Origin: Gautieria morchelliformis
Lineage: Eukaryota > Basidiomycota > Agaricomycetes > Gomphales > Gomphaceae
Direction: 5' to 3'
Assembly: GCA_015179125.1 (NCBI GenBank)
Contig: WHVA01000257.1
Coordinates: 62,001-126,000, forward strand
Length of the DNA stretch: 64,000 nt
Part shown: in pieces, positions 53,292 to 62,298 of the stretch
How positions within the stretch are numbered: the first letter of the stretch is position 1
How the letters are laid out: every line of letters begins with the position of its first letter
The notes under the pieces: model-generated
What the model was told of the DNA's origin: nothing
Database searches by the model: none
Seen by the model: only the letters and a program-made list of their open reading frames with translations
Translations under genes and position numbers: made by a program

Positions 53292-54679
53292 TAAGGCTGA
53301 ACATGAGTCTGGATCAACTCGTGAGTACTCATGAGTTGATCTGTGGGAATACTCACAGGTCAGATCCTATGAGTAATGGGTACCCGGGCCGAGATACTCG
53401 TGCGGATCTGAGTCTCTAGTTTATGTTTTATGCAAAAACCCGTGGGTAACCCAGATCCACAGCAATATTATAAACTAGATAGTGACGCATCTTTTTTTTC
53501 CAGATAGTAGGCCAACGCCAGTTGTATTTAGACCGCCGGCTATAAATACTTACATGTACGTACAACCTGCTGTAACATACACGTGTACTTATATCAAACG
53601 CGCATTTGGGGTGTGCACACCATCCACATCCACCGCAGCATCGTGGCCTGGGCACATACCGTGCATATGCACCACCGTCCGCGACCTCCACATATGGTGC
53701 AGGTGCACGGTACGCTGCGCCGACATATGGTGTACCTGCACCGTACGCAGTGGATGCCGCATACAATGCAGAGGGACCGCAGTTCGACGCCTGCACGTAC
53801 GGTACAGGTGCACGGTATGCCACGTTTATATACGGTGCGCCTGCACTGTACGCGCACATACGGTGCGCATGCACTGCCGTCTGCAGCCTCCACGTAGGGT
53901 ACAAACTTGTTCTTAACCCAACTCACCATGTCCTGCGCCTTTATCTGATCCACGTGCTGCCAAGCAAGAAAAGGTGAATCATGTGCGTGGAACTTAGGTG
54001 GTTGAATGCCCACCAGCGTACGCATGTGCAGACAGCGGCGTGCACCAGCGCACCGGGCACTGACAGTGCCGGGTACCAGCGAACCCGTGCGCTGACAGCG
54101 CCGGGTACCAGCGAACCCGTGCGCTGACAGCACCGGGCACCAGCGCATGCCTGCGCTGACAGCAACGGGCGCCAGCGCACGCATGCGCTGACACCGGCGT
54201 GCACCAGCGCACCAGGCGCTGACAGCGCTGGGTACCAGGAACCCGTGGCTGACAGCGCCAGGCACCAGCGCATGCATGCGCTGACAGTGGCGCGCACCAG
54301 CGCACCAACGCACGCATGCGCTGACAGTGGCGCGCACCAGCGCACCAGGCGCTGACAGCGCCGGGCACCAGCACACGCCTGCGCTGACAGCAATGGGCAC
54401 CAGCGCACGTATGTGCAAGTACTACATAGTACACTGGCCTTATAATCGGTACTCGCCAAAATATATATATTATTTGTCCCTTTTTATGAGGTGCCATTGC
54501 AAAAAAAAGCAAATCCGGCAATAAATTTCATGGCTGTGGCAAAAACCCGCAGGTCGGATCCACGGGTTCGGATCTACCCATGGCCAATACCCACACGGAT
54601 CCGAGTATGGGTTTCTGGGGCAGGAAAACCTGCGGATCCAAGTCCGGGTGATCCTTGGGTTGACTCGTGTTCAGCCTTA
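53292..54679. mobile_element. hAT-like non-autonomous TIR transposon, 8-bp TSD
   Basis: 1388 bp. The ends are TAAGGCTGAACATGAGTC and, inverted, GACTCGTGTTCAGCCTTA. The flanks are TTAAAACA (53284-53291) and TTAAAGCA (54680-54687), an 8-bp duplication with one difference. Subterminal GGATC/GGGTA words recur inverted. It has no transposase. The inside holds two repeat-rich blocks: 53580-53890, open in several frames with Ala-Pro-Tyr-rich peptides, and the minisatellite at 54010-54415. An 8-bp TSD points to the hAT superfamily. It was probably mobilised by a transposase elsewhere. Confidence 0.85.
54010..54415. repeat. ~31-bp GC-rich minisatellite inside the TIR element
   Basis: About a dozen degenerate units of the form GGCACCAGCGCACGCATGCG + CTGACAGC. 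Units vary from about 28 to 40 bp. GCGCATGCGC-type words make each unit partly self-complementary. Confidence 0.88.
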
Positions 54680-54998
54680 TTAAAGCAGAGTGGAAGATTG
54701 TGGTACGAATGACTTGGGACTGCGTTGGAGAGCATGGGATTCAAGCAGCTCCAATCTGCGCCAAGCATCTATATCTGGATGAGCCATACCACCAAGGTCA
54801 TCATACCCGTTTTCATCGATGATTTAACTCTAGTATCGGACTCAAAGCCATAACTGGACCGGGTCAAAAACAAACTAGGTGAAATCTTCAAATTGAAGGA
54901 TCTGGGCCCAACAACATCACTACTAGGCATAGAAGTGGAGTATGATCGCATACAGAAGACATTAAGGCTCTCACAAAACCAGTATATCCAAGAAATCC
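54680..54998 (+). pseudogene. Plus-strand copia: reverse transcriptase catalytic part
   Basis: QSGRLWYEWLGTALESMGF, VIIPVFIDDLTLVSDS (the Y-V-D-D box as FIDD), a TAA at about 54857, then KLGEIFKLKDLGPTTSLLGI and LRLSQNQYIQEIL. It is interrupted at 54998 by the 4-kb LTR element; RNase H continues at 58995. Confidence 0.88.
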
Positions 54999-55221
54999 TG
55001 TAAGAAGGCTATGTGCCTCAGGTGCAGACACAAGACCTAATGAGAGGGAGGGTAAAACTCTGTCTAATTCTTGTAAACTATTTACAAAGGCTTTATAGTG
55101 AAAATAGAACAATGGACCACCAATGCGGTGAAGTGGAGTGGCACTAAAGCCGATGAAATGTGGGTGCTTGTGGACATCACTGACAATATAATCACCGTGC
55201 AGGGAGTGTAACTCCCTTACA
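54999..55221 (-). mobile_element. LTR of the non-autonomous element (3')
   Basis: 223 bp, near-identical to 58772-58994. Confidence 0.9.
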
Positions 55222-55254
55222 CCTCCCCAGTTCTAAAAATTTGACCATCCTCAG

Positions 55255-55647
55255 TCAATCCTTACATCCAAAGGCTTCCTTAATAGATGCCTTGAAGACA
55301 TCCCAATCCTCATCATCATGGCCCTTAAACGCAGCAAAGACGAGTTTCTGGAAAGGCGTAAGATACCGAAACAGACACTTTACCCATCCTGTCTTCGGAA
55401 GCTGAGCATCAAGAGCACAACGCTCATAAGCTGTCAAGAAGTCAGAAATCTCGTCATCATCACCATCGAACATCTTTGGCGCACGCTTGGATCGGGGCGG
55501 AGGCATGGCCGCAACGAGCCATGTCACCGGGACTTGAGGACTGCAAACGCTGCTGAGGGACATGGCCGGCAGAGATTGCTGAGGTTGTGGTGCAGGGTTA
55601 GCCGCAGCTGCTGGAGCCTCATGCGCTGGCTGAGCAGCAGGCGCAGC
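55255..55647 (-). CDS. Gag-like C-terminal part of the non-autonomous element
   Basis: The minus frame: Ala/Pro/Gln-rich linker (PAAQPAHEAPAAAANP), then MPPPRSKRAPKMFDGDDDE, ISDFLTAYERCALDAQ, ECILDY-like KCLFRYLTPFQKLVF and DWDVFKASIKEAFG, stop at 55255. The pattern (basic start, APK-x-F-x-G, F-L-x-x-Y-E-x) is that of gag in Agaricomycete gypsy elements that lack a separate capsid annotation. The upstream part of the protein continues at 57239 beyond the nested insertion (DNAA joins APAAQP). Confidence 0.65.
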   Translation of the reverse strand, partial: AAPAAQPAHEAPAAAANPAPQPQQSLPAMSLSSVCSPQVPVTWLVAAMPPPRSKRAPKMFDGDDDEISDFLTAYERCALDAQLPKTGWVKCLFRYLTPFQKLVFAAFKGHDDEDWDVFKASIKEAFGCKD

Positions 55648-57238
55648 TGTCAAGATTGGATTTTGGGCGTTAATATTGCATGTCAGTGGCGAATGCCCGA
55701 ATAGCATGTGCAATCTAGCGAATCGCCCAGCGAACAGTACCGAAGAGGTAAGGGTTAAGAAGTAAGGGGGTTACTCAAAAGGAATTCGCCCTGATCTACA
55801 GTCATAGCGACATAGCCCGTGGCACTTGACGATGTAACGTGCAAGGTGTCATGGAAAGGTTGTCTAAGTAGCAACAATCCTTTCGCCGGCGAAGGCACTC
55901 CTTCAGAGCCCTTCACTGACAGCACAGAAAATAACTCGAAGGCTAGGGTAACAAAGATGAAGTATGAGAACTCACCAGTGATGCCTAAGTCCTCTTCTGG
56001 TCGAAGATAGAAATCTACAGGAGAAGGCTCAAGACGATGGTCACAGCGAGGTCAAGTTTGCACAAGATGGACGTATGATAATTAAACTGGAGAATATACA
56101 TGCGAATGTAGACTACTTATACCGAATGCTCATATGGTGCTAGCGAATAGGAAAGAGGCCGTCAGGAGTCAGGGTTGGATAGGGGTGCGCGGTCAGGATA
56201 CATAATAGATGGAATAGACATACAATAGAATGGAAGAGGGGTGCGAACATGAAACAACGGAGAGGAAAGAGGGCGAAGGCCCCTATATACGAAAACACGC
56301 CTTGGGACCTGCATATACACCACCCTGCACGGACTCTTCGTCTGCTGGGTTGATCCCACAGGACCTACGGGTAGGACGCCCTGCGAATGCATTCTAGCCA
56401 TAGGAACACCCAAAGGGGGTTGGGTTGAGAAGATGATGGGACCAGTGATAAACCATCAATCCAGGTAAAGGATGTCAATCGTGTTTGATGGCGTGCCTGC
56501 TGGCGAGTGATGCGAGTAGCGAATGGTCATATGGCGAATGTGGCGAATAGCGAATGGAGCGAGGAGTGAATGGAGCGAAGATGAGCGAACATGGAAGAGT
56601 GGTGAAGGGGAACACAGGATAGCTGGGTACAAGAAATAAATGAGTCATGACAGCCTGCACCTCCTTGTGATTCATGATAGGACCAGTGATGAACCATCAA
56701 TCCAGGTAGAGGATGATGGTCATGTTTGATGGCATGGCTACTGGCGAATGATGCGGGTAGCGAATGGTCATTTGGCGAATGTGGCGAATAGTGAATGGAG
56801 CAAAGAGTGAATGGAGCAAAGCCAAGCGAACATGGAAGAGTGGTGAAAGGGAAAACAGGGATAGCTTGGTACAAGAAATGAATGGGTTATGACAACTGTG
56901 TAGTGAAAACTTCAGCAAAGCTAATTCGTCCTGCCCTGCAGTGGTACGAGTCCCATTGAGTCCAACCTGCACGGAGGCTGCAACTGACACTATCTGAATG
57001 CATCCTGAGCATGTGGGTCTGTCATGGAGTGGGAGTTTAACAGATGATGGGTTCTATGATGGATGAGGGCCCCAACACCTGGCGTCCTGGCAGGAATGAT
57101 GCGAATAGCGAATGCGAAAGCAGTATGGCGACGAATATTTTGGCAAGATATTCGCTGGGTCGGGAAGCCGTTCGCTGGTTGAGGAGGTCATTCGCTGTGT
57201 GTTGAGGGAAGATTCGCACAATAAACGAATCATGACAG
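55648..57238. mobile_element. Nested composite LTR insertion, TSD GCAGC/GCGGC
   Basis: It starts TGTCAAGATTGG at 55648; a first TGACA end lies at 56652, a second at about 56901 and a third at 57238. The first 1005 bp match the solo LTR 41911-42913. The 56653-56901 stretch repeats its last ~240 bp, and 56902-57238 is a more distant relative of the same 3' end. The outer flanks are GCAGC (55643-55647) and GCGGC (57239-57243). Removing the whole block joins the gag-like frame in phase. Confidence 0.7.
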
Positions 57239-58587
57239 CGGCATTGTCCATCTGGGAGGCTATCTTGCGAGGCGATGCGTAGATTGTGGCAGGGGGCATG
57301 TGGTCCTGCATTGGTGCGATGCTGTTGGTGCCATCTGCGTCGCGCGTGGCATGCGGTTGCCCATGGTCCTGCGCCGTCGGGCCAGGTCCTCTGCATCACG
57401 CGTGTGCACGTGTGATTGGCCGCTACAGGCTCCAATTGTCGTGCTGGGTGCTGACACGAGCGGCTGCGGTGCAGGCGATAAGGGGTCGTGGACGGTGTTG
57501 ATAGCGCATGTGAGTGTAGTCTGGAAAACAGGGTGTGGGGATAGGGGTCGCGGATGCATGTCCAACGTGTCGAACACGTGGGCTGCTCGAGCAGGAGATG
57601 AGCCTAAAGTGCGGAGCTGAGAAGCCTCCGTCACCGTGTGGCATGAGGCTGCATAGGGAGAGCGCGGAGGTGGGGTACGCGTGCGTGCGCCATGTCCATC
57701 GTCGTCTCGCGAGCCCACGTCACTGCGCTTCTCATTTATGCTCTGCTCTCGCAAGTCGATGCGTGGGCTATGGCAGGGGCGTTGGGACATGTGGGGCGAC
57801 GGCAGTGCAGGTGTGTGAATATGACATCGGGTTCACGTGAATGACGGTGGGTTGCGGGCAGCGCTATGGCCTCGCAAGCACGCGGCGTGACATTGTAGGT
57901 ATCCGTACTGGCTATCCGGTGAGTGGCCGCGTAGTCCATCCTGGCAATCACGTTGCGTGGTTCACGCTCGACGTGTGTGTGTGCGGCGTCGTGAGCGCGT
58001 GTAGGGAATCGTGGGGAGATTGTGGGCCTGCGTCGTGTGTCAGACGTGTGGAACGCAGCGCACATGTCGGGAGAGCGTGGGAGCGGCGTTGTCCTTGCCA
58101 CTTGCGCCTGCATGGCCGTAACCATCAGGAATGCGTGTTGGTTTGGGATAGTGGCGTGGACGCCGTAGCATGGGCAACGATTGCGTGGCCGCGCTGGTGC
58201 TGGTGTTGTAGATAGCGTTGTAAGAGAAGCAAGAATAGCGGCCCGGGAGGGATTCTGCATGTCATAGGCGTGTGATTGCGGAGTCGTACAGCACCAGTGA
58301 ACTCTGGTGTGTCGTTTCAGTCGCCGTGTGGTTGAAAATGCTCGAGAGCATGCAGAACAAGTGTATTGGCTCCTGGGACTCTCGGCATCCTGGAACGAGT
58401 GAAGGAAGCGATTAGAAATGGCTGGAGAGATGGCAAGCAGCTCCTGCAGGGAGAGAGTAATGGGGGTTTGGAGAAGATCATCTGTGGGTGCGATGGATGT
58501 TGACAGGATATGTTCAAAGACACTTGTGACTGTGCCGTGCATTGCCGCCGGGTTCATGATGTCGTCGTAACGAGTAGATGGAATCAA
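57239..58587 (-). CDS. C2H2 zinc-finger ORF of the non-autonomous LTR element
   Basis: Met at 58587 (MIPSTRYDDIMNPAAMHG). PITLSLQELLAISPAISNRF resembles a motif that precedes protease in basidiomycete gypsy Gag proteins. A single classical C2H2 finger follows: CSACSRAFSTTRRLKRHTRVH-type spacing C-x2-C-x12-H-x3-H, roughly residues 75-97. The downstream sequence is His/Arg/Thr-rich with no domain; the first frame ends at 57736 and a second (57790-57260) overlaps. At least one shift is therefore needed to reach the gag-like part. The finger may bind DNA or the element RNA. Its neighbours are only the element's own LTRs. A cellular finger captured by the element is possible. Confidence 0.55.
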
Positions 58588-58771
58588 AATGTCAATACAG
58601 ACGCCGAGTAGCAGTTATAAGGGACAGACGCAGTGGATGCGCTGGGAGAAGACAGGAGGCTGGCACAGAGTGTGTGCCGAGAGGCTTTTAGTGGCACGAA
58701 GGAACGTGAGAGTGCTGACTAGGCCATGAGAGACTCGAAGGTGGGGTTGGACGATGCATGAGGCTCCAATA

Positions 58772-58994
58772 TGTAAGAAGGCTATGTGCCGCAGGTGCAG
58801 ACACAAGACCTAATGAGAGGGAGGGTAAAACTCTGTCTAATTCTTGTAAACTATTTACAAAGGCTTTATAGTGAAAATAGAACAATGGACCACCAATGCA
58901 GTGAAGCGGAGTGGCACTAAAGCTGATGAAATGTGGGTGCTTGTGGACATCGCTGACAATATAATCACCGTGCAGGGAGTGTAACTCCCTTACA
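58772..58994 (-). mobile_element. LTR of the non-autonomous element (5')
   Basis: 223 bp, the partner of 54999-55221. Confidence 0.9.
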
Positions 58995-59780
58995 ATCCTT
59001 GATCGATTCCAGATGTCGGATTGCCAACCCATATTCACGCCTATGGCCCCAGATCTGAGCTTGAGTACTGCCATGGGACCATCAACACCAGAAGAGATAG
59101 AGGAAATGAGAGATGTTCCCTACCTAAATGCAGTCGGAGCGCTGAATTACTTAGCCATCGCAACTTGTCCTGACATTGCTTACGCCGTCGGACGCCTCGC
59201 ATGGTTCAACTCAAATCCAGGCCCGATGCCTTGGACGGTAGTGAAACACCTCCTATGCTACCTGAAAGGGACGATCGACCTGGCACTCACCTACGCACCT
59301 GATCTATCAGTCAAATTGTTCCAGACATGGACCGACGCTGATCACGGAGGAAATCCCAACAACGGTCGGTCAACCTCCAGGTTCCTCACAAAAATCGGGA
59401 CTAGAGCCGTCAGCTGGGCCAGCAAGTTGCAGAACTTAGTCACCTTATCCACAACCGAGGCCGAGTTCGTTGCATCAGTCCTGGCAGGAACCGAGATCAT
59501 CTGGTTGTGAAGTCTACTGGATGAGCTCAATTCAAGAGTTGAAGGACCATCTCACCTGTTCATTGACAATCAATCTGCTCTATCTGTTGCCGAAAACCCC
59601 GAGCATCATGGATGCATGAAGCACCTGGATATCCGGTACTTTTGGCTGCAAGAAAAGGTCGCTCATAGAATCATTCACATCGGTTATGTACCCACGAACA
59701 GTATGCCGGCAGACCTACTGACCAAAGCATTACCTCGCGAGTTGGTCAAACGGCATAGACGCACTATGGGACTCTTCTGA
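58995..59780 (+). pseudogene. Plus-strand copia: RNase H and polyprotein end
   Basis: VGALNYLAIATCPDIAYAV, HLLCYLKGTIDLALTY, TWTDADHGGNPNNGRSTSG-like block, VTLSTTEAEFVASV, then TGA at 59508 (IWL-stop-SLLDEL, a likely CGA), FIDNQSALSVAENPEHHG, KHLDIRYFWLQEKV, PTNSMPADLLTKALPRE, with the natural end TGA at 59778. It is the C-terminus of the host copia that starts at 44785. Confidence 0.9.
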
Positions 59781-60465
59781 CATTGACTGTGTCAGGGGTG
59801 ACCTTAAATCCCCACTCCGACACTTCAAACTCCGACACGCCCCTCACCACCCACAAGGCTTCATTCATGTACATGAGTAATTAGAAAAATACTAATTAAG
59901 AGATTAAAAAAATTGTTGAGCATAAATTTTACTGTTTCTCCCGGGCGCACGAAGAGGACCGACCATTCACCGACCCTCCCCTGGTCGGTTCAGGTCGGCA
60001 CGCTAAAGCCTCGTTCGGGCATCCAAAATAGTATATGTGTATCATGAATTTCATGTACCAACAATTAAAATGCCATATTGAGGTATAGAAAGAAAGTAGA
60101 GAAAAAGCCAATAGGGCCAGTGAACCATTTACAAAAATAAATGCAAGTGCCAAGAAAACATTTGCACTCAGCAGAGCTCGAAACCAGGCCCAGCCTCACC
60201 ACACTTAATGAGTTAACCACTGCACAAAGCCGACTTCACACCAGAAGGTACCCTTTAAACATTATATATTCAGACCTGAGACGCGTATAGTTACAATAAA
60301 TGTAACATGTTTTAATCTTTCAGAATGTTTCTGACGCATTTTATTGCCATTATATTATGTTTTTCTTTATAAATAAACTTCATTGTGATGTGGAGAACTT
60401 ACGCGAGCGTGTGCGTCGGAGTCCGAAGCGTCGCGTCGGGGTGGGGATTTAAGACTTTCCCTGCG
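59781..60465. other. 3' flank of the host copia with a tRNA-like block
   Basis: No coding sequence. CAGGGGTGACCTTAAATCCC after the stop may include the polypurine tract. AT-rich DNA follows. A possible SINE-like tRNA-related block is listed separately. Confidence 0.35.
60170..60245 (-). repeat. tRNA-like (possible SINE head)
   Basis: On minus: TGTGCAGTGGTTAACTC resembles a pol III A box and, about 35 bp on, GGTTTCGAGCTC resembles a B box. A cloverleaf does not fold convincingly, so it is at most a tRNA-derived repeat. Confidence 0.3.
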
Positions 60466-60600
60466 TCAGGGGTGTGTTGCTCGCGTGCTACTCACATGAG
60501 ATCACTTGACACCGTCACCCAATATGGTAGTCTGAGTTCGAACGGAAACCCTATCAGTTTTCCCTTCGAACTCAGGTACGTACTATCGGGTACCAGGAGT
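60466..60600 (+). mobile_element. LTR remnant of the plus-strand copia
   Basis: GTTGCTCGCGTGCTACTC, CACCCAATATGGTAGTCTGA and TTTTCCCTTCGAACTCAGG recur from 44566-44665 in the same orientation. It is taken as the damaged 3' LTR. Confidence 0.7.
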
Positions 60601-61140
60601 TTGAAAATTGCATAAAACTGCTTACTGCACCGGAATGCCAGTCTAGGCAGACCTAAAAAGTGGATGGATTATAAACTACAAATGTTATTTTGTTCTCTGT
60701 AAGGTTCTCTTAATTTTTAAGGGAGCCCTGCGTAGCAGAAGCCGCTGTACAGGACTTTGAACACGATGCCGTGTGATTCGTCACAAACTGTCACATTCTG
60801 TCACCATTGGGTCACACATTGCCGTCTCTTTCGGCTAGGAGTGCCGTCACGGCACACCATTAGAGTAGTGTCCAGTCCAGTACAGTACATTATAGAAGTA
60901 TGCTACTTACTGTACATGAGGAAGTAAGTAGTACACTACATATTGATACATGTACTATGAAACATAGAACTTGCGGCCCACTTAATAGTGATGGTACGGC
61001 CAAAACGAAGGGTCGTAGGACTGATCAGGGCATCTGGATCCCTCAGGGTACATGGAATATGCGGAGGAGGGATTGGCCTGAGAGGGACCAAAACCAGTCA
61101 AGGGAAGGGAAGAGGGAGGGAGGCCAGTGTACCCGGGGTT
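60601..61140. other. Spacer, probable 3' flank of the pogo-like element
   Basis: It contains repeated GTCACA words (CGTCACAAACTGTCACATTC) and CAGTCCAGTACAGTACATTA, which could belong to a transposon end. The matching partner would be beyond 64000. Confidence 0.3.
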
Positions 61141-62229
61141 TCACGTGAGAGGGACACTGGATGAGCCGGGTACGAACTCAGGATACGCCATGTCGTGGGC
61201 AGGGGTCGAGCCACGGGCCGAGCGCGCGTGGGGCAGAGGGATACCGGGGATGCCAGGGAGAACAGGGGTGCCCGCATACACGGGGTTTCGCATGAGAGGG
61301 ACACCGGAGCCCAACTCGCGGTATGATCTGTCGTGAGCAGGGGTCAAGCCACGGGCCATGTCCTCGTAGGGCATATGGGGACTGGGGATGCCAGGGTGAA
61401 CAGGGTCGCCCGCGTACACAGGGTTTCGCGTGAGAGGGACGCCGCCGAACTCGGGGAATGACCTGTCATGAGCAGGGGTCGAGCCACGGGCCATGCGCGC
61501 GTGGGGCAGATGTGCAGGTAGAGGCGGAACGGCAGGCAGAGGGGGAAGGTCAGGCGGAGGGGAATTTACCTCCGCAGACGAGTCTCCAATGGATGCACAT
61601 CGTTTGCGGCTTCGGCGCGCTTTTAAGAAAAGCGCCTGGAAGCGAGGGTTGGTGGCAAGTTCAGGATGGAGGGTCATGTACTCTTCGATCCGAGATGTCA
61701 ACTGTGCGATAGTCCCCTGTTGGTCGAGGGCGAAGGCAGCTGCGATGTCTTTCAAGTCGTCTTTATGTTTATATGCTGCGATGGGTTGTTCAAACGTCTT
61801 TAAAACCGCATTGTGAGAGCGTTGAAGCTCTCGTGCTCGGGCAGCCGCTTCTAGCTCTTGCTTTTTGGCAGCTTCCTCAGCCTGTTGGGCCTCACGTCCT
61901 CGTTGTTCTTCCTCAAATTGGGCAGCCCGTGCGGGGCATGTTATCACCCGGGGGCCAGCGTGGGTCTTGCGCCGTTTGGCGGGGTGCTTTTTGGTGCCCT
62001 CTTCTATCAGTTGGTGCAGATGAGCTATCTCCATGGCAGCAAGTGTGATGTGTGCCCACGAGGCCTGGGTCTCTGCCCGTGAGGCCTGGCTGTCCTCCCG
62101 CAAGAGCTGGTTCTCTTCCCGGACCGCCTTGGTGTCTGCCTGGGCGGCACGCATGTAAAGGAACATGCCATTTATTTGGCTGACGAGACTCTCACTCAGG
62201 TTCTCAACTGGCAAGTCATGGATGGACAT
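61141..62229 (-). CDS. C-terminal coiled-coil/SAP-like part of a pogo-type transposase (or separate ORF)
   Basis: 362 residues from 62229. A Glu/Gln/Ala-rich region (about 30-150; ARAAQFEEEQRGREAQQAEE) suggests a coiled coil, with a basic patch KKHPAKRRKTH. LKDIAAAFALDQQGTIAQLT, then SRIEEYM (about 158-185), fits a SAP-like helix-loop-helix DNA-binding motif. The C-terminus has three ~40-residue repeats (ARGSTPAHDRSFPEFG ... VPLTRNPVYAG). Basidiomycete pogo-type transposases often end in such a coiled coil plus SAP-like segment, so this is probably their last exon. The joining intron between 62230 and 62299 could not be fixed; an in-frame start exists, so a separate protein is the alternative. 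Confidence 0.6.
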   Translation of the reverse strand: MSIHDLPVENLSESLVSQINGMFLYMRAAQADTKAVREENQLLREDSQASRAETQASWAHITLAAMEIAHLHQLIEEGTKKHPAKRRKTHAGPRVITCPARAAQFEEEQRGREAQQAEEAAKKQELEAAARARELQRSHNAVLKTFEQPIAAYKHKDDLKDIAAAFALDQQGTIAQLTSRIEEYMTLHPELATNPRFQALFLKARRSRKRCASIGDSSAEVNSPPPDLPPLPAVPPLPAHLPHARMARGSTPAHDRSFPEFGGVPLTRNPVYAGDPVHPGIPSPHMPYEDMARGLTPAHDRSYRELGSGVPLMRNPVYAGTPVLPGIPGIPLPHARSARGSTPAHDMAYPEFVPGSSSVPLT

Positions 62230-62298
62230 AGGAGAAGAGAATGCACCGGAGCCAGAGGGCTGGGATGAGGAGGCAGAGGAGTGGGCCGCACTATTACG

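Larger units (their letters stand above)
54999..58994 (-). mobile_element. Non-autonomous LTR retroelement with 223-bp LTRs, TSD (A)ATCC
   Basis: LTRs 54999-55221 and 58772-58994 run TGTAAGAAGGC ... CTCCCTTACA and differ at about five positions by eye. ATCC precedes the left end and follows the right end, and a fifth base (A) can be assigned to either side. Without the nested 1.6 kb insertion the interior is about 1.96 kb and codes on minus for a zinc-finger-containing N-terminal region and a gag-like C-terminal region. No protease, RT or integrase is present, so it must borrow enzymes from a relative. Confidence 0.85.

Noticed and set aside
53428..54521. Several overlapping frames on both strands, up to 274 codons
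   Set aside because: They follow GC-rich self-complementary repeats inside a TIR element; no start, splice or domain favours one frame.
57286..58215. Plus-strand frames opposite the zinc-finger ORF
   Set aside because: GC-rich antisense shadows; the recognisable C2H2 finger is on minus.
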